The position numbers and the translations under genes were made by a program. From assembly GCA_951800155.1 (NCBI GenBank), contig CATOJL010000100.1, forward strand, positions 1 through 5,368: a stretch of 5,368 nt of DNA, in the 5' to 3' direction. Below, piece by piece: positions 1-5,368 of this stretch. How positions within the stretch are numbered: position 1 is the first letter of the stretch; the number at the start of each line of letters is the position of its first letter. The notes beneath the pieces are model-generated. The model saw only the letters and a program-made list of their open reading frames with translations. It did no database searches and was not told where the DNA came from. Source of the DNA: an uncultured Bacilli bacterium. Its GTDB lineage: Bacteria; Bacillota_I; Bacilli_A; RF39; UBA660.

Positions 1-2
1 AA

Positions 3-26
3 AGTTTGCTATAATGAGTGCAAGCT
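3..26. repeat. Imperfect inverted repeat spanning the -10 box
   Basis: AGTTTGC (3-9) and GCAAGCT (20-26) are inverted copies matching at 6 of 7 positions, separated by 10 bases and centred on the TATAAT box. That is the usual geometry of a repressor operator occluding a promoter. It does not match the NrdR box consensus (roughly ACACWATATATWGTGT), so no regulator is assigned. It may be chance. Confidence 0.25.
7..15 (+). promoter_or_regulatory. Extended -10 promoter element of the nrd operon (candidate)
   Basis: The sequence TGCTATAAT is a perfect extended -10 box (TG-N-TATAAT). It would place the transcription start near position 22, giving a leader of only about 16 bases before the first ATG at 38, just enough to hold the ribosome binding site. 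Only six bases lie upstream in the window, so no -35 box can be checked. The match is exact, but TATAAT is common in AT-rich DNA. Confidence 0.5.
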
Positions 27-32
27 AGGTGA
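27..32 (+). promoter_or_regulatory. Ribosome binding site that fixes the start of the NrdD-like gene
   Basis: AGGTGA lies five bases before the ATG at 38. An in-frame GTG at 29 lies inside this site and so cannot be its start. The ATG at 38 also places the ATP-cone sequence VIKRDG right at the N-terminus, as is usual in NrdD. Confidence 0.75.
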
Positions 33-37
33 GATGT

Positions 38-1948
38 ATGAAGGTAATAAAACGTGACGGGAGTATTGTAGAATATAATTCTTTGAAGATTGTTTCCGCT
101 TTAGAACATGCTAATAAAGAAGTACAAGAAGAGGAGAGAATTTTAAAAAAAGATATTCGAAGAATTATTCGTTATATTGAAAAATTGGATAAAAAAAGAA
201 TTTTGGTTGAGGATATACAAGATATTATTGAACTGAAGCTTATGGAGTTTGGAAAATATGTGCTCGCTAAAAAATACATTGTTTATCGGTATAATCGAGC
301 GTTGGTTCGAAAACAAAATACAACGGATGAATCCATTTTATCACTCATTAAAAATCAAAGGACCAGTGTAAATACAGAGCATGTAAATAAGAATGCCAGA
401 CTTGTATCTGCCCAAAGAGATTTAATTGCTGGGGAAGTATCTAGAGATTTAACAAAACGTATTTTACTTCCTGAGAATATTGTAACAGCTCATGAAAAAG
501 GTGTTTTATATTTTCATGATGCCTCTTACTTTTTACAACCTATCTTTAATAGCTCCTATATTCAAATTCAAGACATGTTTGATAAAGGAACGGTTATGAA
601 TGCGAAAGAAATTAAGTCACCAAAAAGTTTTAGTGTCGCTTGTAACATTATGACCCAAATGATTGCTTCTACTTCTTCGAGTCAGTATGGTGGACAGACA
701 ATTTCAGTGATTCCTTTTGGAAAATATATACATATTAGTAAGGAAAAATGTAGGGAAGAATTAAAAGGAATTCCTATTGCAAGAAGAGAGTTAGAAGAGA
801 TTGTTAGGTATCGTTTGAATGCAGAGGTAGAGGTAGGGGTTCAAACGATTGAATACCAAATTAATACTTTAATGACAGCTAATGGACAGTCACCTCCTTT
901 AACACTCGTTTTAGAATTGGATGAAGAAGATGTTTATATAGAAGAAACAGCCCGCATTATAGAGGAAGTTTTGAAAAGAAAATTAAAAGGAATGCGAGAT
1001 CAAGAGCAAGGAACGGTTATTCCTGATTTCCCAAAGTTGGTTTATGTGTTGTCAGAGATAAATACAGGGAGTGGGAAATATACTTATTTAACCGATTTAG
1101 CGCTCCAATGTGCAAAGCGTCAAAATGGATTTCGTTTTTTATCAAAAAAAATGGCCATTCAAAATTATAAGGAAGAAATATCTTTGATGGGAAATAGTCA
1201 CTTTTTTCTTGGAAGGAAGAAGAGTGGTTGCTTAAATGAAGGAATTGTTACTTTGAATTTACCACAAATTGCGTTTTTATCGAATAAAGATGAAACAGAG
1301 TTTTTTCGAATTTTAAAAGAACGAATGGAGCTTGCTATTGATACATTATTAAGAAGACATTATGCTCTTTTAGGAACGAGTTCTACAGTCAGTCCTCTTC
1401 ATTATCAATATGGAGCGATTGCAAGACTATCTGCTTTAGAGAAAATTGATGGGTTACTACAAGAGGAAACAGCCACTTTATCTTTAGGCTATATTGGTTT
1501 AAAAGAAACAATTTGGTATATGCGAGGAAGCTCTCTTTATGAGAAAAGTGGAAAGAATCTTGCTCTTAAAATTTTGAAAAGCATACGAAATCAGTTAGAT
1601 AAAATGAGGGAGCAAACACACTTAGGCTTCGTTCTTTATCAGACCCCTTCGAATAGGGTAGCTTCTTATTTTTATGATGTCGATTGTATGTATCATTTAG
1701 GAAAGATGGATTCATATACTGTGGGATTTGGCATTGACAAAAATTATCTTTATGAAGAACGACTGAAAATAGAAAATGAATTTCATATTCTTACAACAGG
1801 GGGGAGTGTTTCGCAGGTATTAAAAGAAGAAATTATAGATGAAAAGGAATTTATAGAAAACATCTATAATACAAATGTATATGTTGAAGTAGTAAATGAA
1901 GAAGGAGATAAGTATTATGAAAACAGATTTAAAAATTCAAGTAATTAA
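38..1948 (+). CDS. NrdD-like protein: ATP-cone plus reductase barrel without catalytic cysteines or glycyl-radical domain
   Basis: The product is a 636-residue cytoplasmic paralogue of the anaerobic ribonucleoside-triphosphate reductase. Residues 3-88 form a full ATP-cone (VIKRDG at 3-8, Lys17, ending in YIVYR). The barrel that follows keeps family landmarks shared with the next gene: YFHD, QYGG at 216-219, a VQTIEYQIN segment, FPKLVYVL, TLNLP, ATLSLG and a TGGSV turn near 587-591. What fails is chemistry. The NCCL motif of active NrdD reads NSSY (171-174), and the MGC motif carrying the thiyl-radical cysteine reads MGN (Asn386). The loop after it is about 15 residues shorter, and the protein ends around where the zinc-ribbon cysteines should start. 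So the glycyl radical is absent too. The frame is intact over 636 codons, with a good ribosome binding site and a 32-base overlap with nrdD, which argues against decay. A regulatory or scaffolding partner of NrdD is an inference. Database annotation would probably be 'anaerobic ribonucleoside-triphosphate reductase', which would overstate it. Family membership is secure; function is unknown. Confidence 0.88.
   Translation: MKVIKRDGSIVEYNSLKIVSALEHANKEVQEEERILKKDIRRIIRYIEKLDKKRILVEDIQDIIELKLMEFGKYVLAKKYIVYRYNRALVRKQNTTDESILSLIKNQRTSVNTEHVNKNARLVSAQRDLIAGEVSRDLTKRILLPENIVTAHEKGVLYFHDASYFLQPIFNSSYIQIQDMFDKGTVMNAKEIKSPKSFSVACNIMTQMIASTSSSQYGGQTISVIPFGKYIHISKEKCREELKGIPIARRELEEIVRYRLNAEVEVGVQTIEYQINTLMTANGQSPPLTLVLELDEEDVYIEETARIIEEVLKRKLKGMRDQEQGTVIPDFPKLVYVLSEINTGSGKYTYLTDLALQCAKRQNGFRFLSKKMAIQNYKEEISLMGNSHFFLGRKKSGCLNEGIVTLNLPQIAFLSNKDETEFFRILKERMELAIDTLLRRHYALLGTSSTVSPLHYQYGAIARLSALEKIDGLLQEETATLSLGYIGLKETIWYMRGSSLYEKSGKNLALKILKSIRNQLDKMREQTHLGFVLYQTPSNRVASYFYDVDCMYHLGKMDSYTVGFGIDKNYLYEERLKIENEFHILTTGGSVSQVLKEEIIDEKEFIENIYNTNVYVEVVNEEGDKYYENRFKNSSN
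1901..1908 (+). promoter_or_regulatory. Ribosome binding site of nrdD, inside the upstream gene
   Basis: GAAGGAGA lies eight bases before the ATG at 1917, within the coding sequence of the NrdD-like gene. It selects 1917 over the in-frame ATG at 1896, which has no comparable site. Starting at 1917 puts the ATP-cone at residue 7, as expected. Confidence 0.8.
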
Positions 1949-4070
1949 GAGAAATGGAAATAAGCAGGATTTTGATGGGGATAAAATTAAAGTAGCGATT
2001 CGAAAGAGTGCAGAGCGAGTCATGATTACTTTAACAGAGGAAGCAGAAAATGAAGTGGTAGACAATGTCATCACACTCCTTGAAAGCCAGACAACAGAAC
2101 CAAGTATTCAACAAATTCATAATTGTGTAGAGGCTTCTTTAGAAAAAGTAAATCCCTTAGTCGCTAAAAGTTATCGTGAATATAGGAATTATAAAAAAGA
2201 TTTTGTTCATATTCTAGATAAAGTTTATAAAAAAGCACAAGCTATTAATTATATTGGGGATAAAGAAAACTCCAATACAGATAGCGCTTTAGTATCGACA
2301 CAAAGAAGTTTAGTTTACGGACACTTAAATAAGGAGTTGTATCAAAAATTTTTTCTAACGAGTGCTGAGGTGGAAGCTTGTGAGGATGGGTATATTTATG
2401 TGCATGACATGAGTGCTAGAAGAGATACAATGAATTGCTGTTTGTGTGATGTGGGAAATGTTATGAAAGATGGCTTTGAAATGGGAAATCTTTGGTATAA
2501 CGAACCTAAAACCCTTGATACCGCTTTTGATGTCATGGGAGATGTTATCATCAATACAGCTGCCATGCAATATGGAGGTTTTACTGTACCTGAAGTGGAT
2601 AGTATTTTATCACGTTATGCAGAAAAATCTTATAATAAGTATTATGAAGAATATAAAGAATTGACTCATTTAGATGAGAGTGATGAAGAGGAAATCAAAA
2701 AAGCAAAGGATTGGGCTTATAAAAAAACAGAAAGAGAATGTGAACAAGGATACCAAGGTATTGAATATAAACTAAATAGTGTTGGTTCTTCTAGGGGCGA
2801 TTATCCTTTTGTGACATTCACCTTTGGTGTTGATCCAACCTTCTTTGGAAAAATGATTTCAAAAACCATACTTAAAACGCATGCAAAAGGGCAAGGAAAG
2901 AAAGGATATAAGCGTCCCACCTTATTTCCAAAACTCGTATTTTTATACGATAAAAATGTGCATGGCGAAGGGAAAGAAATGCGAGATTGTTTCTTAGAAG
3001 CTGTTGAATGTAGTAAAAAAACGATGTACCCAGATTATTTGTCTTTATCAGGAGAAGGGTATGTTCCTGAAATGTATAAAAAATATAAAAAAATAATTAG
3101 TCCAATGGGATGTCGAGCTTTTTTGAGTCCTTACTATGAAAGAGGGGGATTTGAACCAGCGGATGCATCTGATGTTCCTGTATTTATTGGACGTTTCAAT
3201 TTAGGGGCTATTTCTTTAAATTTACCAATGATTTTAGCAAAAGCACGTGATGAGAATAAAGAATTTTATGAGGTTTTAGATTTCTATTTAGAGATGATAA
3301 GAAAAATTCATTTACGCACTTATGCTTATTTAGCAAAGAAAAAAGCGAGTATTAATCCTCTTGCTTTCTGTGAAGGCGGATTTTATAAAGGACATTTAAA
3401 ACCAAATGAATGCATTGAACCACTATTAGAAGCAGCAACTTTATCTTTTGGAATTACTGCTTTAAATGAATTGCAAGAATTATATAATGGAAAATCTTTA
3501 GTAGAAGATGGGGCATTTGCTCTTGAAACTCTTAAATATATTAATGAAAAAACCCAAGAGTTTAAAAAGGAAGATCATAAATTGTATGCGATATATGGTA
3601 CACCAGCAGAAAACTTATGTGGACTTCAAGTAGAGCAATTTCGTAAAAAATATGGTATTGTAAAAGGTGTATCGGACCGGGAATATGTAAGTAATTCTTT
3701 CCACTGTGCTGTATGGGAAGATATTAATGGAATACAAAAGCAAGATTTAGAAAGAAGATTTTGGGATTATTGTAAGGGGGGGCGTATTCAATATGTTCGC
3801 TATAATTTAAATTATAATACAGAGGCGATGATTACTTATATTGAAAGAGCGATGGAATTTGGCTTTTATGAAGGAGTCAATCTCTCTTTAGCTTATTGTA
3901 ACCATTGTGGACATGAAGAGTTAGATATGGATGCTTGTCCAAAGTGTGGAAGTGAAGATTTAGTAAAAATTGATCGGATGAATGGATATTTATCTTATTC
4001 TAGGGTTCACGGAGATACGCGATTAAATAAGGCCAAAATGGTAGAAATAGCAGAAAGGAAGTCAATGTAA
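1917..4070 (+). CDS. nrdD: Anaerobic (class III) ribonucleoside-triphosphate reductase, catalytic subunit
   Basis: This 717-residue enzyme, close to the family's usual length of about 700, reduces ribonucleoside triphosphates to deoxyribonucleoside triphosphates in the anaerobic cytoplasm using a glycyl radical. Related NrdDs take electrons from formate. Residues 7 to about 95 are an ATP-cone (VIKRNG) that senses ATP and dATP. The active site shows Cys174-Cys175 in the NCCL motif, QYGG at 218-221, and Cys399 in MGCRAFL, which matches the thiyl-radical cysteine of characterised NrdDs. Near the C-terminus a zinc ribbon has paired cysteines 661/664 and 674/677. The glycyl-radical loop is RMNGYL, with Gly690 as the radical site. 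All known catalytic elements are present, so it should be active once NrdG installs the radical. It overlaps the upstream NrdD-like gene by 32 bases, and its stop codon shares one base with the nrdG start. Identification is firm. Confidence 0.97.
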   Translation: MKTDLKIQVIKRNGNKQDFDGDKIKVAIRKSAERVMITLTEEAENEVVDNVITLLESQTTEPSIQQIHNCVEASLEKVNPLVAKSYREYRNYKKDFVHILDKVYKKAQAINYIGDKENSNTDSALVSTQRSLVYGHLNKELYQKFFLTSAEVEACEDGYIYVHDMSARRDTMNCCLCDVGNVMKDGFEMGNLWYNEPKTLDTAFDVMGDVIINTAAMQYGGFTVPEVDSILSRYAEKSYNKYYEEYKELTHLDESDEEEIKKAKDWAYKKTERECEQGYQGIEYKLNSVGSSRGDYPFVTFTFGVDPTFFGKMISKTILKTHAKGQGKKGYKRPTLFPKLVFLYDKNVHGEGKEMRDCFLEAVECSKKTMYPDYLSLSGEGYVPEMYKKYKKIISPMGCRAFLSPYYERGGFEPADASDVPVFIGRFNLGAISLNLPMILAKARDENKEFYEVLDFYLEMIRKIHLRTYAYLAKKKASINPLAFCEGGFYKGHLKPNECIEPLLEAATLSFGITALNELQELYNGKSLVEDGAFALETLKYINEKTQEFKKEDHKLYAIYGTPAENLCGLQVEQFRKKYGIVKGVSDREYVSNSFHCAVWEDINGIQKQDLERRFWDYCKGGRIQYVRYNLNYNTEAMITYIERAMEFGFYEGVNLSLAYCNHCGHEELDMDACPKCGSEDLVKIDRMNGYLSYSRVHGDTRLNKAKMVEIAERKSM
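4054..4061 (+). promoter_or_regulatory. Ribosome binding site of nrdG
   Basis: AAAGGAAG lies eight bases before the ATG at 4070, within the last codons of nrdD. The arrangement TAATG at 4068-4072 makes the nrdD stop and nrdG start share one base, which favours reinitiation by the same ribosome. Confidence 0.75.
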
Positions 4071-4594
4071 TGCGATATCATAATATAACCCATGCAGATA
4101 TGTTAAATGGGGAAGGACTTCGGGTTGTCCTTTGGGTCAGTGGTTGCGCACATCACTGCCCAGGATGCCAAAATGCAACAACTTGGGATGAAAATGATGG
4201 AGTCCTTTTCGATGATGATGCAATCAATGAAATTTATAATGATTTAAAAGAAGATTGGTGTAAGGGACTCACTTTATCTGGAGGAGATCCACTCTTTTTA
4301 AAAAATAGGAAAACGATTCGCAACTTAGTACTTACATGTAAGAATCTTTATCCTACAAAAACAATATGGTGTTATACAGGATATAGTTTTGAAGAATTAA
4401 TAGAACAAATGAAAACAGATACTGATTTGAAAGACATTTTAGAGAATATTGATGTTTTATGTGATGGAAAATTTGTTTTAAAGCTTGCTGATGAAAAAAC
4501 AAAATATGTTGGATCTACTAATCAGAGAATTATTAACGTTCCAAAAAGTCTTAAAACAAATAAAATACATCTATGGAAGGAAGTAGTCAAATGA
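4070..4594 (+). CDS. nrdG: Anaerobic ribonucleotide reductase activating protein (radical SAM)
   Basis: The 174-residue product is the activase that cleaves S-adenosylmethionine at a [4Fe-4S] cluster and abstracts a hydrogen from the NrdD glycine (expected Gly690 of the neighbouring protein). The cluster-binding motif CX3CX2C is Cys26, Cys30 and Cys33, preceded by the glycine-rich NGEGLR turn typical of glycyl-radical activases. The SGGDP motif at 70-74 contacts the methionine part of SAM. A YVGSTNQR sequence near the C-terminus matches the conserved NrdG ending. Length and motifs fit a small single-domain NrdG without extra ferredoxin clusters. It sits between nrdD and dut with one- and four-base overlaps, so production should be tied to that of NrdD. 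Only one activase is visible for the two NrdD-like proteins, consistent with only one having a target glycine. Confidence 0.96.
   Translation: MRYHNITHADMLNGEGLRVVLWVSGCAHHCPGCQNATTWDENDGVLFDDDAINEIYNDLKEDWCKGLTLSGGDPLFLKNRKTIRNLVLTCKNLYPTKTIWCYTGYSFEELIEQMKTDTDLKDILENIDVLCDGKFVLKLADEKTKYVGSTNQRIINVPKSLKTNKIHLWKEVVK
4575..4583 (+). promoter_or_regulatory. Ribosome binding site of dut
   Basis: GGAAGGAAG lies seven bases before the ATG at 4591 and inside the end of nrdG. It rules out the in-frame ATG at 4573, which overlaps this site and would add six residues with no counterpart in the family. Confidence 0.75.
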
Positions 4595-5055
4595 TAAAAA
4601 AAGAACGAGGATTTGAAATAGCAAAAGGGTATGAGGATAAGGATATACATCTACCTATTCGTAAAACAAAGTATGCGGCAGGGTATGATGTCGAAGCTGC
4701 AGAAGATGTTGTGATTCCACCCTTTCAATTTGGAGGGAGACCAACTTTAATTCCAACAGGATTAAAAGCTTATTGTAAAACAGATGAATTTTATATGTTG
4801 GTAAATCGTAGCTCTGGACCTAAAAAGGGATTAGTCATGGCAAATAGTATAGGTATTATTGATGCAGATTATTACGAAAATGAAACCAATGATGGACATT
4901 TTTACTTTCAATACTATAATTTTTTAGATAAAGAGATTATAGTGAAAAAGAAAGATGTGATTGGACAAGTCATCTTTCAAAAATTTTTAACTGTAGATGA
5001 TGATCATGCAGAAGGAATAAGAAAAGGTGGATTTGGAACGACAGACCAAAAATAG
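4591..5055 (+). CDS. dut: dUTP diphosphatase, trimeric dUTPase family
   Basis: The 154-residue enzyme hydrolyses dUTP to dUMP and pyrophosphate, keeping uracil out of DNA and supplying dUMP for dTMP synthesis. All five family motifs appear in order: motif 1 AAGYDVEA (29-36); motif 2 RSSGPKKG (73-80); motif 3 GIIDADYY (88-95), where Asp91 and Tyr94 match the water-activating aspartate and the tyrosine under the deoxyribose; motif 4 IGQVIFQK (124-131); and motif 5 RKGGFGTT (144-151), with Phe148 expected to stack on uracil. After motif 3 there is a short ENETNDG insertion, similar to the insert seen in many Firmicutes and phage dUTPases. The start overlaps the nrdG stop as ATGA. Its place in the nrd operon couples dUTP removal to anaerobic dNTP production. 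A phage origin is possible on sequence type alone, but no phage gene is visible. The dCTP-deaminase branch of the fold is less likely because motifs 2 and 5 are standard dUTPase. Confidence 0.95.
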   Translation: MIKKERGFEIAKGYEDKDIHLPIRKTKYAAGYDVEAAEDVVIPPFQFGGRPTLIPTGLKAYCKTDEFYMLVNRSSGPKKGLVMANSIGIIDADYYENETNDGHFYFQYYNFLDKEIIVKKKDVIGQVIFQKFLTVDDDHAEGIRKGGFGTTDQK

Positions 5056-5083
5056 TTATTGTTTGTCTTAAGGTAAACGATGA
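5056..5083 (+). repeat. GU-rich hairpin immediately after dut
   Basis: Bases 5056-5067 can pair with 5072-5083 around a TTAA loop. In RNA this gives 12 pairs, four of them G-U. No T-run follows on the plus strand, so it is not a standard terminator there. Read on the minus strand, it is followed a few bases later by a run of five T. It could protect the 3' end of the operon mRNA or be an operator. Function is unproven. Confidence 0.35.
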
Positions 5084-5216
5084 TAAAATAGGTGATTCTA
5101 GTAAAAGGATATGTAAGAAGCGAAATGAATCTATAAAAAGTGAGAATTACTTAATCTATAGTATGAAATATTAAGCGATAGAATAATCTAAAGTGCCTCT
5201 GTTTAATTTACTTATT

Positions 5217-5247
5217 AAAATAAAGTGCGAAAGGTACTTTATTTTTT
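5217..5247 (+). terminator. Intrinsic terminator, probably ending the nrd-dut operon
   Basis: The left arm AAAATAAAGTGC (5217-5228) pairs with 5234-5245 over 12 pairs, one of them G-U, around a five-base GAAAG loop. The outer pairs run into a T-tract at 5242-5247. It is the only strong rho-independent terminator in the window and lies about 160 bases after the dut stop. The A-rich flank on the left side means it may also work on the minus strand. The group II intron begins two bases past its T-tract. Confidence 0.85.
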
Positions 5248-5249
5248 GT

Positions 5250-5368
5250 GTGTGCCGTGCATGGCATATATCTAGTTGGTGAAAGTTCAATACACGCGCA
5301 GGTATCGACGAAGTGTTAGGGAAGCACAAAGCATCAGTCGTGAGGCTTGGGGCTAAAGGAAGTGTGAA
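5250..5368 (+). mobile_element. 5' end of a group II intron (probably group IIC), truncated by the window edge
   Basis: The segment opens with GTGTGCC and a GCATGGCA element, matching the GUGYG start and first stem of bacterial group II ribozymes. It resembles the start of the Oceanobacillus iheyensis group IIC intron as I remember it. Further domain I matches follow: TCTAG, then a GGTGAAAGTTCAA hairpin, then GTCGTGAGGC, and CTAAAGGAAG near the end, which corresponds to a CTGAAGGAAGC element in related introns. G+C content is about 49% by hand count against about 25% just upstream, consistent with a transferred element. Insertion directly after a terminator T-tract is the known habit of group IIC introns. 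Only about 119 bases of domain I are present; the exon-binding sites, the reverse transcriptase/maturase gene and the catalytic domain V would lie beyond the right edge, so completeness and mobility cannot be judged. Group II identity is well supported; the IIC class is less certain. Confidence 0.8.

Larger units (their letters stand above)
5056..5249. other. AT-rich intergenic segment between dut and the intron
   Basis: This stretch has about 25% G+C by hand count. I find no plausible gene: the plus-strand ATGs at 5080, 5111, 5125 and 5163 each meet a stop within a few codons. AATCTATA occurs at 5128-5135 and 5153-5160, with a near copy (AATCTAAA) at 5185-5192. TAAAGTGC occurs at 5189-5196 and again at 5221-5228. 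An extended -10-like TGATAAAAT lies at 5081-5089 without a well-spaced -35. A small RNA of about 150 bases ending at the terminator is conceivable but unsupported. Confidence 0.6.

Noticed and set aside
29..37. An in-frame GTG start at 29 for the NrdD-like gene.
   Set aside because: It lies within the AGGTGA ribosome binding site used by the ATG at 38, and the extra residues match nothing in the family.
1896..1916. An in-frame ATG at 1896 as the start of nrdD.
   Set aside because: GAAGGAGA at 1901-1908 lies downstream of it and is well placed for the ATG at 1917.
38..1948. Reading the first gene as a decaying pseudogene of nrdD.
   Set aside because: There are no internal stops or frameshifts over 636 codons, many barrel motifs are kept, and the start and coupling signals are good. 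Changes are concentrated in catalytic elements.
2355..2570. A 71-codon open frame on the minus strand.
   Set aside because: It lies wholly inside nrdD, antisense to conserved catalytic sequence, and the peptide has no recognisable features.
2470..2664. A 64-codon open frame on the plus strand in another frame.
   Set aside because: It lies wholly inside nrdD and resembles no known protein, as expected for an out-of-frame shadow.
4573..4590. An in-frame ATG at 4573 as the start of dut.
   Set aside because: It overlaps the GGAAGGAAG ribosome binding site. The ATG at 4591 has proper spacing and a typical ATGA overlap.
5150..5175. A CTTAAT/ATTAAG stem as a terminator or regulatory hairpin.
   Set aside because: It has only six A/T-rich pairs with a 14-base loop and no T-tract, and is expected by chance in such AT-rich DNA.
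5128..5192. AATCTATA repeats as a CRISPR-like or iteron array.
   Set aside because: The copies are only eight bases long, few, unevenly spaced (25 and 32 bases) and the third is imperfect.

Overview
The window looks like chromosomal DNA of an AT-rich, Gram-positive (Firmicutes-type) anaerobe or facultative anaerobe. The genes have strong AGGAGG-like ribosome binding sites and use TGA as a stop. They sit in one tightly packed plus-strand operon for making DNA precursors without oxygen. I cannot name the species from the sequence alone.

Layout: positions 7-15 hold a perfect extended -10 element, a few bases before the first gene. Positions 38-1948 encode an NrdD-like protein of 636 residues. 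It keeps the N-terminal ATP-cone and the barrel landmarks of anaerobic (class III) ribonucleotide reductase, but both positions aligned with the active-site cysteines are changed and it stops where the zinc ribbon and glycyl-radical domain should begin. Positions 1917-4070 encode a complete, canonical NrdD of 717 residues with every catalytic landmark. Positions 4070-4594 encode its radical-SAM activase NrdG, and 4591-5055 a trimeric-type dUTPase (Dut). Successive genes overlap by 32, 1 and 4 bases, so the four are almost certainly co-transcribed and translationally coupled.

Positions 5056-5249 are non-coding (about 25% G+C by hand count). They hold a GU-rich hairpin right after dut, short repeats and a strong intrinsic terminator at 5217-5247. 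From 5250 to the window end the sequence changes to about 49% G+C and reads as the 5' end of a bacterial group II intron, most like group IIC. It starts GTGTGCC two bases after the terminator T-tract, which is the site preference known for group IIC introns. The intron runs off the right edge, so its reverse transcriptase is not visible.

Together: NrdG activates NrdD, which reduces ribonucleoside triphosphates to dNTPs, and Dut removes dUTP and yields dUMP for thymidylate synthesis. The first gene is the novelty: an apparently intact, probably catalytically dead NrdD paralogue that keeps its nucleotide-sensing domain and is coupled to the active enzyme. A regulatory or structural partner role is my inference.
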